Assembly (NCBI GenBank): GCA_032622095.1
Contig: CP136061.1
Location: 6,704,734 to 6,768,733, forward strand
DNA from: Siphonodentalium dalli
Taxonomy: Eukaryota > Mollusca > Scaphopoda > Gadilida > Siphonodentaliidae
Reading direction: 5' to 3'
DNA length: 64,000 nucleotides
Under the pieces are notes generated by a model. That model had not been told where the DNA came from, searched no databases, and saw nothing but the letters and a program-made list of their open reading frames with translations. Of the stretch, positions 32,471 to 43,425 are shown in pieces (positions within the stretch are counted from its first letter, which is position 1; each line of letters opens with the position of its first letter). Position numbers and translations under genes: made by a program.

Positions 32471-34762
32471 CAGCGTTGGTGATTTTTTTTAAATGAAAGT
32501 GTCAATGACACTGTAGCTCAACTTAGGTAGGGGAATAATTTAATGGTTGACAGTTAATGGAGGAATTAGGAAAGGTACTAATTGAAATGTCTGAGTAAGA
32601 CAATATGTAAATGAGATCGGTCTATAACCCATGCTAATGGATTTTGTAGAAATATTTAGTCATACAAAGAGTAAAATCCAAAATGGCCATATTGTTTTGC
32701 CGAATGACCCCAAAATGACTCGTTCCCATCAAGAGGTCACCCCGATGATCCATATGAAGTTTGGTGATGATCAGATCAGGGATGTGGTCTGTAGGATGTG
32801 TCAAAGGATTTAGTGATGCAAAGAGTAAAATCCAAGATGGCCACCAGCGGCCATGTTTTTTGGCCGATTGATCCTAAAATGACTTGTTCCCATCTACATG
32901 TAAATGTCAACATTCATGACAAATTTTATGATGATCAGACAAACAGTACGGCCTGTAGCCTGTGCCAATTGATTCAATTTTGAAATCCAAGATGGCCACC
33001 AGCGGCCATGTTTTTTAGGCCGAATTACCCAAAAATGATTCGTGCCCAACTAGGAGCCACCCCAATGATGAATATGAAGTTTGGTATGATCGGATCAGGG
33101 TTGTGGTCTGTAGGGTGTGTGAAAGTATTTAGTGATGCAAAGATTAAAATCCAAGATGGCCACCAGCGGCCATGTTTTTTGGCCGAATGATCCTAAAATG
33201 ACTCGTTCCCATCTACATGTAAATGTCAACATTCATGACAAATTTTATGATGATCAGACAAACAGTATGGCCTGTAGCCCGCGCCAATGGATTCAAATTT
33301 GAAATCCAAGATGGCCACCAGCGGCCATGTTTTTTGGCCGAATGACTCCAAAATGACTCGTTCCCATCTACATGTCAATGTCAACATTCATGACAAATTT
33401 CATAAAGATCAGACCAAAGATATGACTTGTAGCCCGCGCCAAAGTATTTAGTGATGCCGAGAGTAAAATCCAAGATGGCTGACGGCAGCCATGTTTTTTG
33501 GCCAAATGACCCCAAAATGACTCGTTCCCATCTAGAGGTCGCCCCGATGATCCATATGAAGTTTGGTGATGATCGGATAAGAGATGTGGTCTGTAGGATG
33601 TGTCAAAGGATTTAGTGATGCAAAGAGTAACATCCAAGATGGCCACCAGCGGCCATGTTTTTTGGCCAAATGATCCTAAAATGACTCGTTCCCATCTACA
33701 TGTAAATGTCAACATTCATGACAAATTTTATGATGATCACACAAACAGTACAGCCTGTAGCCCGCGCCAATGGATTTCATTTTGAAATCCAAGATGGCCA
33801 CCAGCGGCCATGTTTTTTGGCCGAATGACCCCAAAATGACTCGTTCCCATCTACATGTCAATGTCAACATTCATGACAAATTTCATAAAGATCAGACCAA
33901 AGATACGACCTGTAGCCCGCGCCAAAGGAAATTGTTGACGGACACACACACGGACGACGGACGCCAACCCATGGCAATAGCTCAAAAATAGCTAATAAAT
34001 AAAAAAAATCGATTTATTTGATTTAAATAAATAATTTTTTGATTTAAATCGATTTTTTAAATTTTTTTTATAACTGTTATGAAAATATGTAATTGTGCAA
34101 TTTCTCCGATAAATGAAGGTTCTGAAAGGTGTTGCTTATTATATCCAAGGCTGGATTAATCAGAATTCTATGATCATATTAGTATTTAATATTTTTTGTA
34201 TACCAATCAAACACAAATATCATGGCAGTACTGATATAGCGTTCATGTACTTTATGCATACACTAAGGTCCATGTGTGTTCCCATGTTGTGATATCTGGA
34301 AATATCAACCTGTGCTTAAACTTTTACTCATAAATTTAGTCAATTTTCACTGAAAACTGAATATTATCAATCATGCTTTCTCTCAGTGACAGTAATCACA
34401 TCATATATCGAGTACAGACACTAGACAACTAAAGTAGTTAGATGGTAGAGTATATGGTAGAGTTACTCAGTTAGCATTTATATGTATGGCAATCAGAAAA
34501 GGAAAGAGAATTAAACAGTGTAGTTGCAAACAATATTAACAATGCTTAGCGGAACAGGCCATTTGCTGGAGCAGTAAATATGGTACCATGCAGTCTACCT
34601 GTAGTATCTATAGGGTTGATAATTACAGTACAATTTCATATCTATTATCCAATTTGTATACTGTTTAACCATAGTCATGTTATAGTTTACAGAAACATTG
34701 TTAGATATTGCAGTTCTTGACTTTTTATCATGATTTTTAAAAATTTAAATCAGCCAACCCTG
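32471..34762. mobile_element. hAT element containing a nested HP-v repeat
   Basis: Ends CAGCGTTGGTGATTT and AAATCAGCCAACCCTG are imperfect inverted repeats, flanked by perfect GCAGATGA duplications (32463-32470, 34763-34770). Just inside the left end an HP-v repeat is inserted (32492-33992). The remaining 0.77 kb (33993-34762) is AT-rich with no visible transposase. Confidence 0.85.
32492..33992. mobile_element. HP-v repeat, about eight 157-bp modules
   Basis: Modules start 'AAATCCAAGATGGCC' near 32668, 32829, 32983, 33147, 33303, 33463, 33630 and 33786. It shares the opening 'AAGTGTCAATGACACTGTAG' with 15774. The tail reads GACGGACACACACACGGACG, and a shortened hairpin AGCTCAAAAATAGCT closes it. 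Confidence 0.85.
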
Positions 34763-34860
34763 GCAGATGACACTCCGTAGTGCATACATCCATCTGTCTT
34801 GAGGCTCCCTGCGGGTAAAACCTAATTAACTATGACCAAGCCTGCAAATAGTGGAATTAA

Positions 34861-34964
34861 CCCATAGAGAACCTCACATAGATTGGAGCAGACGACACTC
34901 CATAGTGCATACATCCATCTGTCGGAGGCTCCCTGCGGGTAAAACATAACTAATTAACCATTAC
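34861..34964. mobile_element. TTAA-4 copy
   Basis: CCCATAGAGAACCTCACA ... GGAGGCTCCCTGCGGG at 34861-34939, in the orientation opposite to 31775-32121. Confidence 0.75.
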
Positions 34965-35380
34965 CAAGCCTGCATAAGTGTCCCATCATTTGCAGAATGA
35001 GGTCCCCAGAGGGTAAATTTAGTGATGCTATCCCGCAGTCGGCTAACATCACCAAATTCACCCTCTGGGGACCTCATTCTGCTAAGGCCTCATCTTCTGG
35101 GAAGTATTTATAGACTCAAATTAACATAATTTTCAGTTACTTTTTCATTTTTGGGAAGTTTATATATCACGAATTTCGCCGAACATAAAATGCATGAACA
35201 AGGTAACTGATAGGTGAATATCACCAACTTCAACTGCGGAACTTCAACCTGATCTTTGGTCACCTATAGCAGAATGAGGTTCCCAGAGGGTGAATTTGGT
35301 GATGCTAGCCCGCCGTGTCACTAAATTCACCCTCTGGGGACCTCACTCTGCAAGTGACAGACAGACTATTTGCAGGCTTG
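34965..35380. mobile_element. hAT-D MITE (two hairpin modules)
   Basis: Ends CAAGCCTGCATAAGTG / GACTATTTGCAGGCTTG. Each end carries a hairpin of 'GCAGAATGAGGTCCCCAGAG' with its inverse 'CCTCTGGGGACCTCATTCTG'. Same family as 58441-58877, where an 8-bp duplication is clear. Confidence 0.8.
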
Positions 35381-36424
35381 CATTCCAGGCATGACAATTT
35401 TGTTTTTATTTTCCATCCACTGGCTTCGAAAATTGTAACCCGTAATAACTGAATAGCAGTCTTTAGCAGACAGAGGAGTAATTCACATGAGATAAGATAA
35501 TGAGTTCAACAAATAGTCTGTTTATTATATTTTCGTTAACTTTTGATGTCAAAATATAAATCATATCCCCACTCCTAGAAGACCAAACTTATTATCCTCT
35601 CAAGATGTTATCCTACTCTCAAGATGTTATCCTACTCTCAAGATGTTATCCCACTCGCAAGCACAGCATCATGACGTCAATTTTTGCATCATTCCGTATC
35701 CTTGTGCGTTATTTTAACAGAAATAGCTGTAAGAACGTATTAGGTGTGTTTCATTGTGGTCTGGGTTGTAACACACTGGTATAGAAATATATAATAAACA
35801 CAACAGTCCACTGTTTTGAGCAGCGTACGGGTTTTCTCCTCTCGTGAGATGAGGATTATTTTCACTCGGCTAGCACCTCGTAAAAATAATCCTCCACATC
35901 TCATCTCAGAACAGTTAACTAAACCGTACGCTACTCGGAACAGTTAACTAAACGGTTTAAACCGTACGCTACTCGGAACAGTTAATTATTGTCTATTTAT
36001 TGAACTTATTATCTGAACATTTCCCACCAATGAATATGAATCATTCTGCTCTTGTGTCTGTTTGACACTATTTCAGACGAGAATACACCAATCAAATTGG
36101 CGAGGAAAATTGTTTTTGTGATATGCTATGTCAGTTATTGTTTTTGGGATATGCTATGTCAGTTATTGTTTTTGTGATATGCTATGACAGTTATTGTTTT
36201 TGTGATATGCTATGAGTTATTGTTTTTGGGATATGCTATGACAGTTATTGTTTTTGGGATATGCTATGTCAGTTATTGTTTTTGGGATGGGTTTGGCATT
36301 TTTCTCATAAATGCATTGGACTATATGTTACTTTGAGGTGACTATTGGACTTATGTTACTTTGAGGTGACTAAATAATATTAAATGTTTTTGGTATACGC
36401 TATGCTAGTTATTTTTATACTCAC
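35381..36424. repeat. Intron with small tandem repeats and one palindrome
   Basis: 35596-35655: 'CTCTCAAGATGTTATCCTA' three times. 35820-35935: palindrome with outer CGTACGG arms, inner 'GAGATGAGGATTATTTT' and loop CTCGGCTAGCACCTCG. 36111-36290: 28-bp unit 'GATATGCTATGTCAGTTATT' + 'GTTTTTGG' about six times. No exon besides the one at 36425. Confidence 0.8.
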
Positions 36425-36632
36425 CTATGGACACTCCACAATGAGACCCAACGAAGTTAACATTCGTCAAGGAAACGGCACCCATTCTAATGTGATCGAA
36501 AGCTCGGCAAAAAAATGCTGCGAATGTGCTGACGAAGGCAACAGTCCGATCCCTACAAGCGCAGCCCATGGCCACACCCACCATGTTCTGTTCCGCGATG
36601 AAGCACTCGATAAACCGACTTGGATTAGATTC
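36425..36632 (-). CDS. TKT: Transketolase exon with the cofactor-activating glutamate
   Basis: The acceptor CTGCTCCCCAG is followed by [53 protein letters not shown] and [16 protein letters not shown], ending G|GTGAGT. Family knowledge: the Glu in 'CF/YIAEQN' contacts N1' of the thiamine pyrophosphate pyrimidine ring and is essential for transketolase. 'FAAFFTRAFDQIRM' and '[12 protein letters not shown]' are also highly conserved. Phase 0 in, 1 out. The open frames on the opposite strand here are shadows. Confidence 0.97.
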
Positions 36633-36683
36633 CTGGGGAGCAGAAAAGAGAAGTTGATGAGGTTCACTCAGGTTAGTGTGTTT
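36633..36683. other. Acceptor flank duplicated elsewhere in the intron
   Basis: 'GATGAGGTTCACTCAGGTTA' + 'GTGTGTTTTAACCCA' recurs at 41843 and 41968, each time followed by a TTAA-4 element. Confidence 0.75.
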
Positions 36684-37080
36684 TAACCCACAGAGAGCCC
36701 CACATAGCCTAGAGCAGATGACACTCTGTAGTGCATGCTACCATCTGTGCAGAGAAGGATCCAGGGATGTTTTGATACCTGTTACAGGTTTGGGCGCCCA
36801 AACTATGGAGACCCAAATGTCCCCAAATTCCAAGTGGATAGTATTTATTCAAGTTGGATTTTCCATATTTTCAAGGAAATTTCTATAATTCAACAACATG
36901 TAATGCAAATCAGATGATATAGTCTATTATAATTTATTTAGAGCCTTTTGCACAATCAAGTGTCCAGTACTGAATTTTTTAACATCCAAATTTATATGGG
37001 GACATACTCAAATACAGAACAGGTGTCCCCCAAAAATCTCTGGATCCTTCCCTGCATCTGTGTGAGGCTCCCTGTAGGTT
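36684..37080. mobile_element. TTAA-4 copy split by a hAT MITE
   Basis: The left part runs to 36749, the right part from 37055. The two CATCTGTG copies (36742-36749, 37055-37062) are the duplicated target inside TTAA-4. Confidence 0.88.
36750..37054. mobile_element. 305-bp hAT MITE with perfect 8-bp target duplication
   Basis: Ends CAGAGAAGGATCCAGGGAT / ATCTCTGGATCCTTCCCTG, flanked by CATCTGTG on both sides. CAGRG ends and an 8-bp duplication identify hAT. A frame of 70 codons across its left part is not a gene. Confidence 0.93.
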
Positions 37081-37452
37081 AAACATTAAAGTTTATCAGT
37101 GAATTCCAAAATTTGGGTTCAGAGAAACACAAATGACACTTAATGATTTATTGCGGGTTGACTTGTAAGCACGCGAAGCGACAAACATAAGACTAGCATG
37201 ACATAAAACACTTACAAACACAATAGGATGAACACATTATGAACACACATGTAAACAAGAACATGCATAGTATTGCATGCCGACAACATTTATAAACAAA
37301 TCAAACAAATAATTTGATCCACGCAGACTCAAGTGTAAATTTTTACTTCTGCTCAAACGATGGAAGATTAAGAGGGAGGCCAACCCTCCAACTGTTTATG
37401 AATATGATGGAATAGTTTAATTAGCATGCAAATTCCGTTTCTAGCCCCTTAA
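37081..37452. other. Gap, nothing recognised
   Basis: No exon or element end. 'AACATTAAAGTTTATCAGTG' matches the flank at 41953. Confidence 0.5.
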
Positions 37453-39106
37453 CCCTTTACCTAACAGAACGGCCCTGTGACGATGCATTCTCTTATATAT
37501 GCGAGTCGACCATAACTCGCCTCGCATATATAAGAGAATGCATTGGCTTAACACATATTAACGAGAGGCCGATCACGATCGGCAGATGTTTAACCCATAC
37601 CTTGGCGATAGTGATCAGCTATTTTCAGTTCAGACACGAAAACCCATAAGCCATAACTCTGTTTAAAATATAAAAAAATAGATAAAACCCAAATTCGAAA
37701 TCTATCTGTATTTTGGGCTGAGAAATTCACATACAAAATTTACATAAATCTCAATAAAATGAGATATATCAGATGAAAGGTATTTCTGCTAAGTATAAGG
37801 AATGTTGAGAATTAAGGGTTCATTTAACCACAAAAATCCATACAAGTGAAAGGGATATAATAGGAGAATGATTACATGAAAAACATACAAAAGCATAAAA
37901 TTGATGACAAGGGTTAACAATTTTAACTCAATAAAATTAGGTACAGGTATGTCACTGGAACACTGCAAGGATAAACCAGAGAGCTGTATGGAAATACAAT
38001 AAACAACAGATGGTCCTCTGTCCAATTACACCTTCCACAGTGCCCTGACAATGGTGGCTAAAAATAACTCTAATTTCCAATAATACAAGTTAATCTATTC
38101 TCTCTCTCAGTGCTAACTGATATCACAGGGGTTAGCTGCTATGGTTCTACATGATAAGCATAACAATATCGAATCTGTTCAATCCTTAGTTAAAAAGGGC
38201 CATAACTCTGGTATAAAAAACAGGATCTAACCCATATTCAAACTTGATCTGTATTTTGAGTTGAGAAACTCACATACCAAATTTGGTTCCTATCAGACGA
38301 TAACTGGTTGAGCTATCGAAGCATGGATGAATTCTATATCAAAGGGCCATAACTCCATTAAAAATAATCTGATCAAACCCATATTCGAACTCGAATTGTA
38401 TTTTAGATAGAGAAACTCACATACCAAATTTGGTTCTCATGAGATAATATTTTTTTTAGTTATCGTAGCATCCATGAATTCGAAGTCGAAAAAGGGCCAT
38501 AACTCCGTAAAAAAAACTCGGATCAAACCCATATTCGAACTCGATCTGTATTTTGGTCTGAGAAACTCACATACAAAATTTAGTTCCGATCGGATAGAAA
38601 ATATTTGAGTTATCGCACCATGCGTAAAGTGTCTACGGACGGACAGACAGACGGACGGACGCACGCACGCACGCACGGACGGACGGACGGACACACGACG
38701 AGTGGTCAATCCGGACGTCGACATTATGTTTACCATACTATGGTATGGGTAAACATAAAAATGATAAAATTGTCAAAGAATGTAGAAAAATATTATAAAA
38801 ATTGTTAAAAAATGTAAGAAAAAATTATAAAATTGTTAAAGAATGTAAGAAAAAAATGGTAAAAAGTGTTGAAAAATGATTTTTTTAGGCCAATGCATTC
38901 TCTTATATATGCGAGGCGACCTATGGTCGACTCGCATATATAAGAGAATGCATTGGCACAGGGCATAACTGTAACCATCACAATGTGGTCAATGAATCGG
39001 TTCCAATGATATCCATATTTGTATGGTGTTATTGAGACAGACCGAAGATATTTTAGGCTGTTGAAGCTTTATTTGGGCGTTTTTGGCCGTTTTGTTGGGT
39101 AACGGG
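37453..39106. mobile_element. TTAA-2 MITE interrupted by a Helentron-like element
   Basis: The left end CCCTTTACCTAACAG (TTAA 37449-37452) breaks at 37559. It resumes at 38757 with AAAAATGATAAAATTGTC and ends GTTGGGTAACGGG + TTAA. Removing 37560-38756 restores exactly the sequence of the intact copy at 49905-50363 across the junction (CATATT|AAAAATGAT). Confidence 0.9.
37560..38756. mobile_element. HP-iii Helentron-like element, 1.2-kb copy
   Basis: Starts AACGAGAGGCCGATCACGAT, with a small stem GCCGATC-AC-GATCGGC. A subterminal ATGTTTAACCCATACC pairs with the 3' hairpin end GGTATGGGTAAACAT. Inside are 'GGGCCATAACTC' modules and an ACGG/ACGC microsatellite. There is no target duplication, and it sits between T and A. 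A 5' stem, subterminal inverted repeats, a 3' hairpin and no duplication suggest a non-autonomous Helentron; this is inference. Confidence 0.75.
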
Positions 39107-39181
39107 TTAATGACTATCGTAACCAAGCTATATGCTATTAGGTTGAAGTATTGACTAGATTAGCTCTATGAAAGCTTTAAT

Positions 39182-41552
39182 AACGAGAGGCCGATCACGA
39201 TCGGCAGATGTTTAACCCATACCTTGGCGACAGCGATGAGCTATTTTCATATATCCTTACCCCATCCTTTTCATGAGTGCAAAACTTTAAACAATTCACA
39301 CCTTACTATTAATTCACAAGTGAAATCACACTTATTGGGCACCTTGCTCACATTAACACAATGTTAACAGACGTGGCTTTGATTTCAACCTATTAGTGAC
39401 TCCAACACAGATACATGTATGTCTTATAGAGTTATAAGTCTAATTAAGCTCAACCCATAGTCGGAGAGAAGCACCATAGCTGTTAAATATCAAATAGTTA
39501 AGAAATTAGGTAGATAAACATCATAGCAACTCAATTTATCTATTTATTACATTGGAACATGAGACATTACATATTGTGTGGGTTTTTTTATTATCATTGC
39601 TATTTTTTTGTTCATAATATCTTGTGTCTGCTGCATATTAAAAATTCATAGCAACCTATTAATATTTCACCACTAAAAAACAATCAATACCTGATCAACT
39701 ATAGAAGTGAGGGATGTATAGACCTGGATATAAAATATGATTGCTAATGATTGGATATAAATGTTAATTTTCTTGTAAGTTGATCATTAGAAAGATATGT
39801 TTGTGAACAGTTTAAATATAATTAAAGTTAAGGTTAATATTATCACAACCATTCGATCGATACCAAAATCTATACAGGTGAAGAATGTGTCATGATTATC
39901 ACAGATGTGATTATTTATAGAGTAATCATGCAAAAAATATTTAGCTATCACATTGTGTCAACAGGATTGGTGTAGGATGTTAATATATTTAAGCAAATAA
40001 ACCAAATGACCCTCACTATGCAGGTTAGAGGTGTGTTATCATAAACTGTGCCAGAACTATAAACATAATCAATGGAAATATTTGAGTTATCAAATTGGAT
40101 AGTAAGGGGTTAATATTACCCAAACTAATGAACTGATAAACACAGAGTAGTCAACAAAAAGCATGTCATTGGATTTAGAAACCCATACAATAAGTCAGTC
40201 TCAAGAATCCCAGCACTGTTAATATTATCCTGTAGCCCAAATGCAATTGAGGGAATTTCAAAAGTGGGTAATGGGCTTACCGGCGCGTGGGGCTTACTGG
40301 CGGGTGTGTACGGTATCCTCTAATAATGAATTTCAATTGGTCATTTCTTGAAACACTGACTGAACCTGGCTCAAAGTTAAAGTGATAATTTAATATATGT
40401 CTATCAGATAATATGAGTCAATCGAATGGGTTAATTTTAATCCCAAATCCATGCAAATTAAAAGTGGATCACCATCAACATGTACATAGAATAGGAGAAT
40501 GATCAAATAAAAAACATCAGAAGACCATATGATGTGTGCAGAGGGTTAATCATTTTCAATGACATCATATGATGGAACTAAGGAATGCTGTATTAATTAT
40601 TTTCTAAGTTATAACAACAGTGTCTCTGTAAACAATAATGCCATGAACTGCATGGTTTCAACAGAGAACAGAACTGGAATAAAGAGTCTAACATCAATCA
40701 AAGTTTGACAGATGTTTATATTAAGTCTGCAGCCACCAGTGGAACTATCAGGTCACTGTGTCCAAAGCAATAAATTATCTCCTTCCAATAACACAGGTGT
40801 GTGTTGTGTCTTGTTCTATTCAAATTTAATAGTGCATGGAAAAGATGTATGAATTATAAAGGGCCATAACTCTGTTAATATATACCGGATCAAACCCATA
40901 TTCTCACTTGATCGGTATTTAGGGGTCAGAAATTCATATACCAAAATTGGTGTCGATCAGATGAAAAATGTTTGAGTCATCCTGACTTGGATGAATTCTA
41001 TTTAAAAACAAGAGTGGAAAGGGTTAACTAAACAATACCAAAATCCATACAGATGAAGAACATGCTAAGAAAGACCTAGGTAAGAAATATGAGGCAGATC
41101 AGAAGAAAATTGTTTAACTTCGATACATCGGATAGCATTTGTGAGCAGGGTTAATTATTTTCTAAACCGATCAACCAATCAATACCAAAAACTATACAGG
41201 TGAGCCATGTGTCATCATAAACCTGCATATAAAATATGAACACAATGGGTAAAAAAATACATGAGTTATGGCATCAGATAGAATATGACCAGGTATGGAT
41301 GGAAAGTGTTAATCATTTCTAAACCGATCAACCGATCGATACCAAAAACTATACAGGTGAGGGGTGTGTCATCATTAACATGCACATAAAATTTGAACAT
41401 GATCCGATAAAAACTACTCAAGTAATCGAATCGGATAGCAAGTGTCTACAGACAGACGGACAGACGGACGGACGGACAGACGGACGGACGAACAACGGAT
41501 GGTTGATCCGGACGTCGGCAGTATGTGCACCATACATGGTATGGGTACACAT
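39182..41552. mobile_element. HP-iii Helentron-like element, 2.4-kb copy
   Basis: Same start (AACGAGAGGCCGATCACGAT) and same kind of end (CACCATACATGGTATGGGTA hairpin after ACGG repeats), again with T before and A after. The middle is AT-rich and includes repeated 'ACCAAAAACTATACAGGTGA' blocks; no helicase or Rep frame is visible. An unrelated element-end piece lies at about 40275-40315. Confidence 0.75.
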
Positions 41553-41842
41553 AAAAACTGCCAAGCCGAAGGCCACCAAAAAGAGAAAGACATCAGTTAA
41601 GCTGAAAACATTTTCTTGAAGAGTCAATATCTGCCACTTCGCAGGCTGAACAAGTCAAAAGTGATCCATAATAGAAATTTGACGTGCTAACTAATTGGTT
41701 GCCAATCATATCGGTGTTGATTACTATTCACGCATGAGTTTTTATTAAACAAAAGACACCCGATAAAAAAAGTTATCGAGCCTTACGGGTGACCTTTGAA
41801 CATGCACTCCGGAATTACTTGATTTGTACACAAATACAGCCG
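41553..41842. other. Gap, nothing recognised
   Basis: Intronic; no repeat end or exon found. Confidence 0.5.
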
Positions 41843-42090
41843 ATGAGGCTCACTCAGGTTAGCATGTCTTAACCCATAGAGAGCCCCACATAGACTGGAG
41901 AAGACGACACTCCGTGGTGCATGCTTCCATCTGTGTGAGGCTCCCTATAGGTTAAACATTAAAGTTAATCAGTGGATGAGACTCACTCAGGTTAGCGTGT
42001 CTTAACCCATAGAGAGCCCCACATAGACTGGAGCAGACGACACTCCGCAGTGCATGCTTCCATCTGTGTGAGGCTCTTTGTAGGTTAAAC
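41843..42090. repeat. Two copies of a TKT acceptor flank plus TTAA-4
   Basis: 'GATGAGRCTCACTCAGGTTA' + 'GCRTGTCTTAACCCA' and a TTAA-4 element occur at 41843-41953 and 41968-42089. The same order of sequences is next to the exon at 36632. The spacer 'AACATTAAAGTTAATCAGTG' is also shared. Confidence 0.85.
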
Positions 42091-42133
42091 ATTAGGCCAA
42101 ATAAAATTTTGTCAGATTTTCAAAGATACTCAC

Positions 42134-42247
42134 TCGTAATTTGATGGAGAATGTTGAATTCTTCACGTCTCCATCCAGGCCGATGACTCGGTCATTATTC
42201 TTGTTAAGCTTGACGAGAGCAGTACCGTAAGCGGCCCTTGTAGCGAC
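42134..42247 (-). CDS. TKT: Transketolase exon: start of the pyrimidine-binding domain
   Basis: A TTCATCTCAACAG acceptor is followed by [38 protein letters not shown] and GTGAGT. Family knowledge: 'IATRKAYGQALAKLG' and 'ALDGDTKNSTFS' open the second (Pyr) domain of transketolase and lie against the cofactor of the other subunit. Exactly 38 codons, phase 0 at both ends. Confidence 0.95.
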
Positions 42248-42282
42248 CTGTTGAGATGAAATATGCAAACATCAATATTTTG

Positions 42283-42405
42283 AGGTAACATTACATAGCG
42301 ATTTCAGGTAACGTTACTGGGCGATTTCAGTTAACTTTACTGGGCGATTTCAGGGAACATTAGTGGGCGATTACAGGGCAATTTCAGGTAACGTTACAGT
42401 GAGAT
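42283..42405. repeat. Left part of a split GCGATTTCAGG minisatellite
   Basis: Units 'ACTGGGCGATTTCAGGKAAC' recur about every 23 bases, in the same orientation as the array at 48356-48815. The transposon 42414-48349 lies between. Confidence 0.88.
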
Positions 42406-42607
42406 TTCTGAGGTATGTAAATTTCCCAAAAGCGCCCAATCGAGCGTTACGCGCCTTGTGTACAATGAATCACTCATACCGGCGGTGGTACTTTACTCAG
42501 TTGCGGACAGTATCCAATTACCAATTCGCGCGCTCCAGTTAAAATTACGCCGCTGTTTGGCCAATAATACAGGGCTGTATGTACCGGTAGGAAGCTAGAG
42601 ACTTGAT

Positions 42608-42702
42608 GGTGTCCGGGATCATTATTTTGTTATTTTATTATATTATTTCCAATTATTTCTCAAAATAATATAATAAAACAAATAAAACAATCCGGGACCC
42701 AT
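42608..42702. repeat. Palindrome inside the transposon
   Basis: 'TCCGGGATCATTATTTTGTT' on the left pairs with 'AAATAAAACAATCCGGGA' on the right; the middle is 'ATTATATTATTT' and its inverse. Confidence 0.8.
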
Positions 42703-42747
42703 GTCGGTAATCTGTTGTTGATTGAGAAAAACCACTTTCTTTATACA

Positions 42748-43425
42748 TTATTTAATGATAATGCGCCCATGAATGTCGCAGTTGTCTTCTTGGTCGGCAT
42801 CAACTGTGATGTCGAATTGTCCAAGTGCGTTGTCAATTTCCACATGTTCGCTTGATTCATCTTGATCCACGATTGTCATGCCGTCTAACTTGGTTGTTAA
42901 GTCCGGTGATGCAATGGTTTCTCGTTTATGTATTAACTCGTGTCCATGGTGATGGTATGCGGCTTTAATGAGTGTCCTGAGCTCCGGGACTGTTACGCTG
43001 GACTTAACACCGTTTTTGGTCGAACTTATCGCCTCGTGCCACCATTGAGGTTTTGTGTCCTGATCTCCCCAATTAGGTTGGCCGAATCCTCCAACATCTA
43101 ACCGGACAAGGCCAGTGACAATTCAGCGCATATATTCGATTGTCAGCTTCTCGAATTCTTCCACATCTTAATACGTCGGTAACGTGTATTTCTTGTGTGT
43201 TGATGGTTGTGTGGAATCGCCGGTAGGCACATTCACTAACTCCGAAAAAATCTTTTCGGAACTGTGACGCAAAACGTTGTCGAATGCATGATGGCCATAT
43301 GTGATAAGCAATCAATCTTTCGATGTGTAAACAAAAGCTGCTGGTATATCCACGGCAAGAAGTTTGTCCACAGCATCTTTGCCCTTCTCGAGAGCAATAT
43401 TTATCTCACGTTTGCGTAAAGGCAT
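42748..43425 (-). pseudogene. Accessory ORF of the transposon, three in-frame stops
   Basis: A single minus frame of 226 codons starts MPLRKREINIALEKGKDAVD and goes on LLAVDIPAAFVYTSKD*. Further on it reads 'WGDQDTKPQWWHEAISSTK', 'VPELRTLIKAAYHHHGHE' and 'GQFDITVDADQED'. Only three stops interrupt it, and the frame is otherwise kept throughout. The W-W ... LR.xI..AYxHHG pattern loosely recalls the DNA-binding part of NRF1/EWG proteins. I cannot confirm homology. It lies next to the left terminus, reading toward it, away from the transposase, so it could be a second gene of the element. Confidence 0.55.

Larger units (their letters stand above)
32432..34818. mobile_element. TTAA-4 copy split by a hAT element
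   Basis: The left half, TTAA + CCCCTAGAGAACCTCACA..., ends at 32470 with GCAGATGA. The right half resumes at 34763 with GCAGATGA + CACTCCGTAGTGC. The 8-bp repeat is the hAT target duplication. Confidence 0.85.

Noticed and set aside
36384-36888. Plus-strand open frame of 100 codons and neighbours
   Set aside because: Antisense shadow of the TKT exon at 36425-36632. The minus strand has matching protein, splice sites and phase.
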